The notes beneath the pieces were generated by a model that made no database searches, had not been told where the DNA came from, and saw only the letters and a list, made by a program, of their open reading frames with translations. Of a DNA stretch of 64,000 nucleotides, positions 16,661 to 25,558 are shown piece by piece (the first letter of the stretch is position 1; each line of letters starts with the position of its first letter). Source of the DNA: CALXOD01 sp964402715 (GTDB lineage: Bacteria; Verrucomicrobiota; Lentisphaeria; Victivallales; Victivallaceae); assembly GCA_964402715.1 (NCBI GenBank), contig CAYODJ010000005.1:30349-94348 (forward strand). The letters run 5' to 3'. The position numbers and the translations under genes were made by a program.

Positions 16661-18255
16661 CAATCTGGGGGAAAATGCCCCTCGTGCCGCTTGCGCTGAT
16701 TCTGACGTGTTCGTTTCCGAGCGGAGCGGACGAGGCCGGTTTCTGCGTATGGCGGGCGCACGTCGGCGGAGGACGGATGATTGTCGAGGCGGATGTCTCC
16801 GTCGGCTGCTATCTGTCTGCCGCTGGCACCCGTGTTGATGCGAACATCGGAGGCGTCGCCGTCGTTTTTGATCGCGTTCCGGAGGCGGAGGATTCCCGTG
16901 ACGGTTTCTCGGGAAGCGCGGACAGGATTTATCCGTCCGGACATCATGAATGGAGCGCCCCTGCAGTCACGACGGATGAAACGTTCGACGTGACGGTGGA
17001 GTACCAGGGATGCCGCGAAGCATCCGACGACGGACCGGCGGTGTGTTTTCCGCCGAGAATTTTGCATTGGAAAGTGAATGCGTCGCAAGCCTCATCGGAC
17101 TTCGAGTCATTCCGCAGCGGCGGGATAGCCGCGTCCGGATCTTTCGTCGGCGGAGACAGTGAAGTGGACGACATGCCGTCTTTCCGAGTCGTCGGCAGCG
17201 CCGAGGGCGCAATGGCGACGGATGAGTTCATTGATTTTCTTCGCGCCCGCTCGGGGAAAGTCAGCGGCGGTTCTGCCGGTAGATTCGCCATGGAAGGGTG
17301 GATCGTGATTCTGCTGACATTGCTGGGCGGTCTTGGACTGAATCTTACTCCATGCGTGCTGCCGATGATTCCGGTGAGTCTTGCCGTTGTTGCCGGAACC
17401 GGCAAATCGAGCCGCCGATCCGGCGCACTGTACGCCGGCGTGTACGGCGCGGGCATGGCGGCGGCGTACGGCACGCTCGGAACCGCGGCGGTGCTGACGG
17501 GCGCGAGGTTCGGCGCATGGTGTTCCTCTCCGTGGTTCAACTGGGGAGTTGCCGCAGTCATGGCGGCGCTGGCTCTGGCGGCGTTCGGCGTCTGGCACCT
17601 GGATTTCTCCCGTTGGTCGGCCGGAATCAATCCGACGCGGATGGGACTGGGCAGGGCTGCCGCCGCTTTCCTGCTCGGAGCCATGGCGTCGCTGCTCGCG
17701 GGAGCCTGCGTGGCTCCGGTGCTGACCGCAGTGATTGTTTTCGCCGTCAACCAATATGCGGCGGGGAATTCCGCCGGACTGCTGCTGCCGTATGTGCTCG
17801 GAATCGGCATGGCGTTGCCATGGCCGTTGATGGGCGCCGGTATGGCGATACTGCCGAGGCCGGGGAGATGGACGGAACGTGTCAATGCGGTTTTCGGCTC
17901 TGTTCTGCTGCTGGCCGCAGGTTACTACGTCTGTCTGGGGTTCACCCATCTGCCGGGTCGATTCGATCCCGATCGTGAATTGAACAAGGTGAAAATCGCA
18001 TTGACGCAGAGTCTGGAAAGAAAGCTCCCTGTGCTTATAGACTTCTGGTCGTCATGGTGCAGGAACTGCCGTGAAATGGACAGGCGCGTTCTGGCCGACC
18101 CTGCGGTGGAGAGGGAGCTGAAGCGCTTCATCGTGGTCAGATTTCAGGCCGAAGATCTGACCGATCCTGCCGTCGCCGCGTTTCTGAACCGATTCGGATT
18201 CAACGGACTGCCGGCCTTTGCCGTCATCGAGCCGTTGCGTGACAGTCTCCGGTGA
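16657..18255 (+). CDS. dsbD: Thiol:disulfide interchange protein DsbD
   Basis: Transfers electrons from cytoplasmic thioredoxin to periplasmic thiols. The 532-aa protein shows all three domains: a secreted immunoglobulin-like alpha domain with YQGCREASDDGPAVCFPP (the reactive Cys pair near 115-126), a membrane domain (about 210-435) with eight helices and its paired Cys in LTPCVLPMIP and AGACVAPVL, and a C-terminal thioredoxin domain with SSWCRNCREMD (near 466-469). The C-terminal part ends soon after LPAFAVIEP, slightly short. The ATG overlaps the stop of the upstream thioredoxin gene. Confidence 0.92.
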   Translation: MTIWGKMPLVPLALILTCSFPSGADEAGFCVWRAHVGGGRMIVEADVSVGCYLSAAGTRVDANIGGVAVVFDRVPEAEDSRDGFSGSADRIYPSGHHEWSAPAVTTDETFDVTVEYQGCREASDDGPAVCFPPRILHWKVNASQASSDFESFRSGGIAASGSFVGGDSEVDDMPSFRVVGSAEGAMATDEFIDFLRARSGKVSGGSAGRFAMEGWIVILLTLLGGLGLNLTPCVLPMIPVSLAVVAGTGKSSRRSGALYAGVYGAGMAAAYGTLGTAAVLTGARFGAWCSSPWFNWGVAAVMAALALAAFGVWHLDFSRWSAGINPTRMGLGRAAAAFLLGAMASLLAGACVAPVLTAVIVFAVNQYAAGNSAGLLLPYVLGIGMALPWPLMGAGMAILPRPGRWTERVNAVFGSVLLLAAGYYVCLGFTHLPGRFDPDRELNKVKIALTQSLERKLPVLIDFWSSWCRNCREMDRRVLADPAVERELKRFIVVRFQAEDLTDPAVAAFLNRFGFNGLPAFAVIEPLRDSLR

Positions 18256-18453
18256 TGAGGGCGGGGAATCGATGTCAATTTCGCGGCAACCGGCTCATTT
18301 GCGGAGGGGGGCACGACGGCACATCTCCGATTTCTCACGTTCAGGGGCGTAGAGAGCGTGCCGGCGTCATGTGCGGAGCGGAGCCGGTGCTCCGGGTTCT
18401 TAGGGGAGGGACGGCCGGCTTGCGTCGGTGCGCCGGAGGCGGCGGTATGTGCG

Positions 18454-19863
18454 CTATTCTTTCGCGTCCGGCAGATAGCGGGACGACACTTTGACGACGT
18501 CGCCCCTGGGAGCCCGGCCGGGATAAGGTTCAACGGCGACGCTGAAAAGCAGACGTCCTTTTTCATACCGCTTTCCGACGATTTTTCCCGGATTCTGTCC
18601 TTTCTCCCGCCAGAGCATCACTTTCTCAATCATGTCCGGCATGGCATTGATGCCGGGACCTTCGCTGCCGTGCCCTTTTCCTGGAATCAGGTAGTAGAGG
18701 AAAAAGTCTCTGACCGTGTCCAGAGATCCGAAATACTCCACTGTCTTCTCGTAGTAATCCAGCGTGGCGTGGAACGGTACGCTGCAATCAGCCGATCCGG
18801 AATACATCAGCAGTTTGCCGCCGCGGTCCGCGAAACTCCGCAGATCGGGATTCTCCGCGTTAAGATAAATGCCGAGCTTAGCGGTGTACTCGTCCAAATC
18901 CGAGTCGAAATCGAGTTTGTCATAATCGCAGTCTCTGCCGAACACCCAGTTGAACAAGTAGAGGTTTTGCTGCGCCGATATAAACGGCGCTCCGACAGGG
19001 ATCCCGCCGAATATCCGTTCGCCGGTCCTCGGATTGACAGGACCGGAAAAAAGTTTCGACAGAGCCTCGGCATGTTCGGAGGTGAGAGTGCCGTCTTTTC
19101 TCAGCGCCAGGGCGATGATGTTGTCGATGTCCCCCGGCGTCGCGCGGCGCGGATCGGAAATATATTTCCCTTTGCCGACGGCTTCGTCTTCGTATCTGGC
19201 CATATATTCATTGGCTGCGTCCGTCACGGACCGCTCCTGTCCGCTTGTAAACGGAGTTCTGTTCAATATCTGATGGTTCCATAGAAAATAAGCATGCAGC
19301 GGCGTCCGGCAATGCCCAGGCGCCGCGGCCACGGCACCGTCGTAGTCTTCCGGAAACCGCTGCACTTCGGACAGCGTCTGCTGGCCTCCCGTGGAGTGGC
19401 CGTAGAAGTAGGAATATTCCGGCATGCGTCCGTAGAAGACGCTGATCACCTGCTTCGCTGTCGTCGTCATCAGGTGGGTGGAGCGGAAGCCGAAGTCTTT
19501 CCAGACCTCTGGATTGTCGATTCCGGAAAATTCATCCGGAGCGGTGCCCATGTCCGTCCTGGCCGAGGCGAACCCTCTGGATGCCAGTCTTGCCATTTGC
19601 ATGGGATTGATGCTCCCGGCCGCGCCCCCGTTCCCCAGTCCGACAAAACGTCCGTTCCATTTGTCCGGATCAGGCAGGTAAATCTGAACATTGATGTTTG
19701 AACCTGGCGCCGGCCGCAGCACCGCTTTGACTACCGTACGGGGAGGCAGATTCTTCAACGGTCGGTTTTTTTGATGTCGGAGGATCGGATCAGTCTCCCG
19801 TTCGCAATAGGTTATCACGCAGTCCTCCGGCCGCATACGACGCACCGCATCACCGCCTTTCAT
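18454..19863 (-). CDS. Tannase/feruloyl-esterase family hydrolase lacking the CS-D-HC cysteines
   Basis: Alpha/beta hydrolase of 469 aa related to tannases and feruloyl esterases, which cleave aromatic acid esters of plant polymers. Evidence: WNGRFVGLGNGG (oxyanion region, 69-80), GHSTGGQQ with nucleophile Ser157, an inserted lid region (about 190-320), GSADCSVPFHATLDYY with Asp359, and GKGHGSEG with His398. In classical members Cys precedes the Ser and follows the His, forming a disulfide; here these are His156 and Gly399, so the pair is lost together. No signal peptide is visible. A strong AGGAGGAA site eight bases ahead fixes the start at 19863. Substrate unknown. Confidence 0.75.
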   Translation of the reverse strand: MKGGDAVRRMRPEDCVITYCERETDPILRHQKNRPLKNLPPRTVVKAVLRPAPGSNINVQIYLPDPDKWNGRFVGLGNGGAAGSINPMQMARLASRGFASARTDMGTAPDEFSGIDNPEVWKDFGFRSTHLMTTTAKQVISVFYGRMPEYSYFYGHSTGGQQTLSEVQRFPEDYDGAVAAAPGHCRTPLHAYFLWNHQILNRTPFTSGQERSVTDAANEYMARYEDEAVGKGKYISDPRRATPGDIDNIIALALRKDGTLTSEHAEALSKLFSGPVNPRTGERIFGGIPVGAPFISAQQNLYLFNWVFGRDCDYDKLDFDSDLDEYTAKLGIYLNAENPDLRSFADRGGKLLMYSGSADCSVPFHATLDYYEKTVEYFGSLDTVRDFFLYYLIPGKGHGSEGPGINAMPDMIEKVMLWREKGQNPGKIVGKRYEKGRLLFSVAVEPYPGRAPRGDVVKVSSRYLPDAKE

Positions 19864-19984
19864 CGACCGTTCCTCCTGGAATTGTGTGAGGTTTGCCGAG
19901 GTTCAGGAATTTTTCGTTCAGAAGCGCGTAACGCTTGAATTCACGAGGTTCGACGGCGCAGCCCGTCGGCGGCGGAGGCATGCA

Positions 19985-21070
19985 TCAGCTCCTCAGCGAG
20001 TCAAGCTGCCGACTGCACACCGCCGCCAGAATAGGTTCCACAATCAGGTTGAGGTCGCCCTCAAGCAATGCCGGCAAACTGTGTATGGTGATGCCGAAGC
20101 GGTGATCGGTCACCCTGCTCTGCGGATAATTATAGGTGCGGATGCGTTCGCTGCGGTCACCTGTGCCGACCTGGGAACGTTTGCTTTCCGCGAATTTTCT
20201 CTGCTCCTCCCGCTGCTTGATCTCCAGCAGGCGGGCGAAGAGAATGCGCATGGCGATTTCCTTGTTGCGGTGCTGCGACTTCTCCTGCTGACTTGCCACG
20301 GACAGACCGCTGGGAATGTGGGTTACGCGAACCGCCGAATCCGTGGTGTTGACGCACTGTCCGCCAGGACCGCTAGAGCGGAACACGTCAAAGCGCAGAT
20401 CCTCGGGGCGTATGTCGAGTTCGACCTGCTCCGCCTCCGGCATGACGGAGACGGTGACGGTGGACGTGTGAATTCTTCCTCCGGCCTCGGTCGCAGGTAT
20501 GCGCTGCACCCGGTGGACGCCACTCTCATATTTCATGTGAGAGTAGACTTCGTCGCCGCTCAACGAAAAGGATATGCCTTTCAGCCCGCCCAGATCGCTG
20601 CTGGTCTGTTCCAGAACTTCGTGCCGCCATCCCTGCGCCTCGGCATAGCGGGAATACACCCGGTAGAGGTCTGCGGCAAACAGCGCCGCCTCGTCTCCTC
20701 CGGCCGCCGGCTTGATTTCGACGATGATGTTGCGTGCGTCATACGGATCCGGCGGCAGCAGCGCAATCTGAACCGAACTTTCCAGAGACGCCGCCTTGAC
20801 GCGCCACTCACATAGATCAGCCTCGGCCAGAGCCAGCATCTCCGGATCTTTCTCGACGGCCAGCAGCTCCTCGCTGCTGGCGATTTCACGCAGTGCCGCC
20901 GTCCATGCGTTGTAGCTTCGGAAGAGCGACTCCAGCCTGCTGTGTTCTCTGGAAATGCGCCGGAATTCCTCAGGACGTGCATAGATGGACGGGTCGGCCA
21001 ACGCCGTTTCCAGCTCGGATCTGCGGTCATGAAGGCTGCTGATATGGGCGGCTATGTCCTCGGGAGTCAT
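19985..21070 (-). CDS. prfA: Peptide chain release factor 1
   Basis: Class I release factor that reads UAA/UAG and triggers peptidyl-tRNA hydrolysis. The 361-aa protein has the catalytic GGQ (236-238, in SSGPGGQCVNTTDSAVR), the KPAAGGDEA block (120-127) and the RF1 anticodon-like tripeptide PAT (192-194) in IPATEAGGRIHTSTV; RF2 would carry SPF. It lies 101 bp downstream of rpmE on the same strand, a common pairing, and probably uses the promoter at 21455-21482. Translation starts at an ATG. Confidence 0.96.
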   Translation of the reverse strand: MTPEDIAAHISSLHDRRSELETALADPSIYARPEEFRRISREHSRLESLFRSYNAWTAALREIASSEELLAVEKDPEMLALAEADLCEWRVKAASLESSVQIALLPPDPYDARNIIVEIKPAAGGDEAALFAADLYRVYSRYAEAQGWRHEVLEQTSSDLGGLKGISFSLSGDEVYSHMKYESGVHRVQRIPATEAGGRIHTSTVTVSVMPEAEQVELDIRPEDLRFDVFRSSGPGGQCVNTTDSAVRVTHIPSGLSVASQQEKSQHRNKEIAMRILFARLLEIKQREEQRKFAESKRSQVGTGDRSERIRTYNYPQSRVTDHRFGITIHSLPALLEGDLNLIVEPILAAVCSRQLDSLRS

Positions 21071-21171
21071 GGAGATGCGGTTCCCTTCATAAACAAACCG
21101 CCGGGAGGAAACGGTGCGGATGTTTCCTCACGCGGCGAGTTCCGATCCGGTCGACAGTCGGACAGAGGCAA

Positions 21172-21378
21172 TCAATCAGCGGTTTTCTTATAGCGGCGAT
21201 TGAATTTGTCGATTCGTCCCGCAGTGTCCACGAATTTCTGCTTGCCTGTGAAGAACGGATGACACTTGGCGCAGATGCCTACACGGACTTCCGGGCGGGT
21301 GGACTTGACTTTCCAGACCTCGCCGCAGGCGCAGATGACCCGGGCATCGCCGTACTTGGGATGAATATCCTTTTTCAC
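21172..21378 (-). CDS. rpmE: 50S ribosomal protein L31, zinc-binding form
   Basis: Large-subunit protein of the C+ (zinc) type: ACGEVW with CxC-like ligands, then CAKCHPFFTGKQKFVDTAGRIDKFNRRY, the full family signature. I choose the GTG at 21378 because it gives the canonical N-terminus (M)KKDIHPKYG and has GAGG nine bases ahead; a TTG three codons earlier would add an atypical MCK. The product is then 68 aa. Presence of the Cys set implies zinc-dependent assembly and the usual interchange with a C- paralogue, if one exists elsewhere. Confidence 0.92.
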   Translation of the reverse strand: MKKDIHPKYGDARVICACGEVWKVKSTRPEVRVGICAKCHPFFTGKQKFVDTAGRIDKFNRRYKKTAD

Positions 21379-21454
21379 TTTGCACAACCTCGTACTTTGC
21401 CGATGGATTCATCATCGGGTTTAAATGACAGCCGCATCGCATGATGCAACCCGT

Positions 21455-21482
21455 AAGATAGCACAACGCGGAATTTTTTCAA
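21455..21482 (-). promoter_or_regulatory. Promoter for rpmE-prfA
   Basis: Minus strand TTGAAA (21482-21477), 16-bp spacer, TATCTT (21460-21455); start near 21448, about 70 nt ahead of rpmE. Confidence 0.55.
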
Positions 21483-21602
21483 GGGAGGAAACGCCGCGGC
21501 GGCAAACACGGACGGCGATTCGGCCCGGATCATGGCCGCATACGTACGGACGCAGCGACGAAGACCGTTCCAGTCGTCACGCGTATCCCGGAGCTGCTGA
21601 TT

Positions 21603-23714
21603 CTATTTGTCCATGTCCTTGAGCGCGGCTTTGCGGCTCAGACGTATCTTGCCGGACTGGTCGATGTCGATTACCTTCACGGAAACGTAATCCCCTTCGC
21701 GGCAGATATCGCTCACCTTGTTCACGCGGTAGTCAGCCATTTCCGAGATGTGCAGAAGTCCGTCGACGCCGGGGAGAATCTCCACGAACACGCCGAAGTC
21801 CCGTACGGTCACAACCTTGCCCCGGTAAATCTTGCCGATTTCAGCTTCGGCGGTGGAGGCGAGCACCCGCTCCTTGGCCATTTCCAGATGCGCCTTGTCC
21901 GCCGCCATGATCTTGACGCTGCCGTCGTCGTCGACGTCGATGGTGGCCTGCGTCTCCTCGGTGATCGTCCTGATGTTCTTGCCTCCCGGGCCGATCAGCG
22001 CACCTATCTTCTCGGGATTGATTTTGATTGTCTCCATGCGGGGTGCGCGCTCGCTGATTTCGGCGCGCGGCGCGGAAATGCAGTCCGCCATCACATCGAG
22101 GATTTTCATCCGTGCGACGCGGTTGCGCTCCATCCCTTCGCAGAGCAGGTCGATGGCGATGCCGGGAAGCTTCAGATCAAGCTGGAATCCGGTGACTCCC
22201 TTGCGCGTTCCGCACACTTTGAAGTCCATGTCGCCGAAATGATCCTCCGCCCCGAGGATGTCCGTCAGGAGCAGATAACGTCCGTCCTCCGCAGTCACAA
22301 GGCCGCATGAAATGCCGGCAACCGGCGCGGTGATCGGCACGCCGGCATCCATCAGCGCGAGCGTGGCGCCGCAGACCGTCGCCATCGAGGTGGAACCGTT
22401 CGAACTCATGATTTCCGAAACGCAGCGGATCACATACGGAAAATCTTTCGGAATCACCTTCGACACCGAGCGTTCCGCGAGGTCGCCGTGTCCGATCTCG
22501 CGACGTCCGGGTCCGGCGATCCGACCGACCTCCCCGACGCTGAAGTTCGGAAAGTTGTAATGCAGATAGAATCTCTTGACCCCGGTGCCCTCGGCGCTGG
22601 TGATCTGATCGTATTCCTGAGCGTCCTTCTCGTTTCCCAGCGTGGCGATGACCATCGCCTGCGTTTCGCCGCGGCTGAACAGAGCGCTGCCGTGCACCAC
22701 CGGAAGCACATTCACCTCGGCTGACAGCGGGCGTATGTCGGTTATCGAGCGGCCGTCGGGGCGGAAGTGCTTGTCAAGAATCACCGACCGGGTTGTTCGC
22801 TTAACCAGATAGTCGAACCCTTTCGACGTCTCCAGGGAGAACTCGTCGTCCGTCATATCGGAGAAACCGGACCGGATCGCGGTTCTCGCCCTGTCGAGCA
22901 GCTCGTTCAGCGCATTCAGACGATCCTGCTTGCCGGGAACGGTGCAGGCGGACTCCAGATGCGGCGCACAGAAGTCGGACAGAGCCTGCTGCAGAGCTTC
23001 CGGAACCAGATAGAGCTTCGGCGTCTTCTTCGGTTTTCCGGCGCGGGCGGCCAGGTCGTTCTGAGCGCGGCATTGAATTTTCACCACGTCATTGGCAAGA
23101 TACATCGCCTCGCGAAGCTCCTCCTCGCCGCATTCCTGAGCCTCGCCCTCGATCATGATCACCTTGTCCGGAAGTCCGGCATAGATCAGGTCAATTGTGC
23201 TCCTCTTCATCTCCTCCTGAGTGGGATTGACGACGAGCCTGCCGTCGATTTTGCCTACGCGCACCGCCCCGATCGGTCCCTGAAACGGCAGATCGGACAG
23301 CGTCAAGGCCGCTGACGCCGCCAGCATGGCCAGCACGTCAGGCTCGTTTTTGCCGTCGGCGCTGAGCAGCAGGCACTGAATCTGGACCTCGTCGAAGAAT
23401 CCGGCCGGGAACAGCGGACGCAGGGGGCGGTCGGTGACACGGCAGGTGAGAATCTCCTTCTCCGATGGGCGGCCCTCCCTTTTTATGTATCCGCCGGGGA
23501 ATTTGCCTGCGGCGCTGTATTTCTCCCTGTAATCAACCTGGAGCGGGAAGAAGTCCGAACCCGGCTTCGCCGGTCCGGAGCATGCCGCAGCCAGCACAAT
23601 GGTGTCCCCGAGACGCACCGTACATGAACCGGCCGCCAGATTGGCTATCTTGCCGGTGGAGATCTCCATGGTTTTGCCTTCGCAAATTTGAAACGCAACT
23701 TTTTCTTCTGACAT
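21603..23714 (-). CDS. pnp: Polyribonucleotide nucleotidyltransferase (PNPase)
   Basis: Phosphorolytic 3'-to-5' exoribonuclease of 703 aa. Two RNase PH domains are present, the first with DFFPLQVDYREKY, PGGYIKREGRPSE and TDRPLRPLFP, the second with SRGETQAMV, LHYNFPNFSVGE and TVCGATLALMDAGVPI. A KH domain (IGALIGPGGKNIRTITEETQ, about 553-610) and an S1 domain (about 620-695, GKVVTVRDFGVFVEILPGVDGLLHISEM) complete it. It trims mRNA and sRNA in the degradosome. The leader upstream is long (up to about 470 nt to the next gene) and may carry the usual autoregulatory structure, but no rpsO precedes it here. Confidence 0.97.
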   Translation of the reverse strand: MSEEKVAFQICEGKTMEISTGKIANLAAGSCTVRLGDTIVLAAACSGPAKPGSDFFPLQVDYREKYSAAGKFPGGYIKREGRPSEKEILTCRVTDRPLRPLFPAGFFDEVQIQCLLLSADGKNEPDVLAMLAASAALTLSDLPFQGPIGAVRVGKIDGRLVVNPTQEEMKRSTIDLIYAGLPDKVIMIEGEAQECGEEELREAMYLANDVVKIQCRAQNDLAARAGKPKKTPKLYLVPEALQQALSDFCAPHLESACTVPGKQDRLNALNELLDRARTAIRSGFSDMTDDEFSLETSKGFDYLVKRTTRSVILDKHFRPDGRSITDIRPLSAEVNVLPVVHGSALFSRGETQAMVIATLGNEKDAQEYDQITSAEGTGVKRFYLHYNFPNFSVGEVGRIAGPGRREIGHGDLAERSVSKVIPKDFPYVIRCVSEIMSSNGSTSMATVCGATLALMDAGVPITAPVAGISCGLVTAEDGRYLLLTDILGAEDHFGDMDFKVCGTRKGVTGFQLDLKLPGIAIDLLCEGMERNRVARMKILDVMADCISAPRAEISERAPRMETIKINPEKIGALIGPGGKNIRTITEETQATIDVDDDGSVKIMAADKAHLEMAKERVLASTAEAEIGKIYRGKVVTVRDFGVFVEILPGVDGLLHISEMADYRVNKVSDICREGDYVSVKVIDIDQSGKIRLSRKAALKDMDK

Positions 23715-24182
23715 GATTAAAGAACCTTACATTGTTGCCGTCTGCTGCACGGCGCGTTGTAATGTACGAGAACCGCGGCGGCCGCCCGCCTCCATCGCGG
23801 CTGAGCCGTCCGTTCAGAGGGAAGCGTGATTCTGTTCCGAGACAATGCCGAACCATGAGCTTTCCGACGGCGCACGTTCGGCCGCATTGAAGAACCGGGC
23901 GATCCGCCTTTTTGCGGAAAGGACAGGCTTCCCGGGACTGACTGCGTTCGAATCCGGCGATTCGGCGACGGACACAGGACGGAAAACCATCACGCACGGC
24001 CATAATATAACACGCCGACGCGGCGCAAGCCAGACCGCGAATCGCAATATTGCAATTTTTACGGTCAGACGCCGGGGAACTCCGGCGCGGGACGGCCGCG
24101 GCTTCGTCTGCGGGACGGAGTCAGACAGCTCCGGCGGCGAGGGAGGATCCGCGGAACTGTCCGGTTAGGCTTGTGGATCGCG
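23715..24182. other. Intergenic region upstream of pnp
   Basis: 468 nt without a supported gene. It holds a perfect palindrome GCAATATTGC near 24046-24055, an AT-rich TATATTAT element on the minus strand (about 24002-24009) with TTGCGC 13-15 bp away (poorly spaced, so only a weak promoter candidate for pnp), and a CCGG-rich hairpin (CGCCGG/CCGGCG, near 24071-24088). No T-tract terminator is seen after the kinase gene. Confidence 0.4.
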
Positions 24183-25283
24183 CTAGCGGTCGACGCGCGC
24201 ACCGCCGCCTTTCATGAGTTTCTCCACTTCCTCGCGCAGAGCCATGGACGTGTCCCCCGGCGTGGTCATGGCAAGTGCGCCGTGAGCGGCACCGTAATTG
24301 ACGGCCAGTTCCGCGTCCCCCGTCGACAGAAATCCGAAAATCAGACCCGACGCGAAACTGTCGCCTCCGCCCACGCGGTCGAAGATTTCCAGATCCGGAC
24401 GGTGGACGGCTTCGTAGAATTCGCCGTCGTAGTAGCAGATGGCGCCCCAGTCGTTACGGGTCGCGGTTTTCACCGCGCGCAGCGTGGTGGCCACGGCCTT
24501 GAAGTTCGGGTAGGCGGAGACAGCCTTCCTGATCATCGCCTTGAAACTGCCGGATTCCAGTTTGGTGAGGTTCTCATCGACGCCCTCAACCTCAAACCCC
24601 AGACATGCGGTGAAATCCTCCTCGTTGCCGATCATCACGTCGACGTAACGCGCGATCTCCCGATTGACCTCCTGAGCCTTGCTCTGTCCTCCGATGCCTT
24701 TCCAGAGGGACGGACGGTAGTTCAGATCGTAGCTGGTGACGGTTCCGTGTTTCTTCGCCGCTTTCAACGCCTCGATCACGACCCCCGGCGATGTTTCCGA
24801 AAGAGCCGCGAAAATACCGCCGGTGTGAAACCAGCGCACGCCCAGCTTGCCGAAAATTAGTTCCCAGTCGATGTCGCCCGCCTTAAGCTGCGACGCGGCG
24901 GTGTTGCCGCGGTCGGAGCATCCCCGAGCGCCGCGTACACCGAACCCTCGCTCGGTGAAGTTCAGACCGTTGCGCACATTGCGTCCGATTCCGTCGAACG
25001 GAACCCATCTGATCAGGGACGTGTCGACGCCGCCTTGAAGAATGAAATCCTCCAGCAGCCGTCCGACCGGATTGTCCGCGAAAGCGGTCACCACCGCGGC
25101 CCGCTGACGGAAGCAGCGTCGCAAACCGCGGGCGACGTTGTATTCGCCGCCACCCTCCCAGACTTTGAAAGAGCGGGCGGTGTGAATCCGCTCGTCGCCA
25201 GGGTCGAGTCTCAGCATGATTTCTCCCAACGAGAGAATGTCGTAACGGCACTCTTCGGACGGACGGATGACCAGTTTTCCCAT
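24183..25283 (-). CDS. PfkB-family sugar kinase, 2-keto-3-deoxygluconate kinase-like
   Basis: Ribokinase-fold kinase of 366 aa. SLGEIMLRLDPGDERI at the N-terminus, GGGEYNVARGLRR (the substrate-binding GG region), SYDLNYRPSLW, and the catalytic RVGGGDSFASGL near 310 match the KDG-kinase branch of PfkB proteins. Such enzymes phosphorylate 2-keto-3-deoxy sugar acids to feed an Entner-Doudoroff-type aldolase. ATG 25283 is chosen over one 22 codons earlier because the family begins here and an AAAGG site lies upstream. It is transcribed divergently from the seven-gene dehydrogenase/aminotransferase operon, so it may finish that pathway. Substrate is inferred only. Confidence 0.82.
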   Translation of the reverse strand: MGKLVIRPSEECRYDILSLGEIMLRLDPGDERIHTARSFKVWEGGGEYNVARGLRRCFRQRAAVVTAFADNPVGRLLEDFILQGGVDTSLIRWVPFDGIGRNVRNGLNFTERGFGVRGARGCSDRGNTAASQLKAGDIDWELIFGKLGVRWFHTGGIFAALSETSPGVVIEALKAAKKHGTVTSYDLNYRPSLWKGIGGQSKAQEVNREIARYVDVMIGNEEDFTACLGFEVEGVDENLTKLESGSFKAMIRKAVSAYPNFKAVATTLRAVKTATRNDWGAICYYDGEFYEAVHRPDLEIFDRVGGGDSFASGLIFGFLSTGDAELAVNYGAAHGALAMTTPGDTSMALREEVEKLMKGGGARVDR

Positions 25284-25357
25284 AGTCTGCTCGCAGCCTT
25301 TCAGTGATGTTTGGTGTGGACGATCCGAAAGATTTCCGTGCAAACGCACCCGGTGCT

Positions 25358-25386
25358 ACTATAGGGCGGCAGAGCTGAAAAGTCAA
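25358..25386 (-). promoter_or_regulatory. Promoter for PfkB-family kinase
   Basis: Minus strand TTGACT (25386-25381), 17-bp spacer, TATAGT (25363-25358); start near 25351, about 68 nt before the ATG. Confidence 0.7.
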
Positions 25387-25491
25387 GCCGCGCTCAGGTT
25401 TTCCGCCCGTCCGGCGCACGTGTCCGGCGCGAAGCGCCTCCGGGGACAAAATGAACCTGAAGATCGGCGCGTCCGCGCCCTGGGGACGCAT

Positions 25492-25520
25492 TTGACACTC
25501 CGAGGAACGAGGTCTATATT
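25492..25520 (+). promoter_or_regulatory. Near-consensus promoter for the seven-gene operon
   Basis: Perfect -35 TTGACA (25492-25497), 17-bp spacer, TATATT (25515-25520). Start near 25527, leaving a leader of only about 32 nt without a clear Shine-Dalgarno site. Confidence 0.8.
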
Positions 25521-25558
25521 AACGTTGAAATTGCAGGTACGCAAGCAGCGCGGTTTTT

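Larger units (their letters stand above)
25284..25558. other. Divergent control region between kinase and dehydrogenase operon
   Basis: 275 nt holding two back-to-back promoters (25358-25386 minus, 25492-25520 plus). Between them lie two copies of GTCCGGCGC (25409-25417 and 25422-25430, 13-bp period) and an inverted repeat GGCGC-GAA-GCGCC (25426-25438). These are plausible operator sites for a regulator encoded elsewhere. Confidence 0.5.

Noticed and set aside
18256..18453. GC-rich spacer between dsbD and the convergent tannase as a small structured RNA
   Set aside because: I could not find the conserved cores of SRP RNA, tmRNA or RNase P, and no promoter fits.
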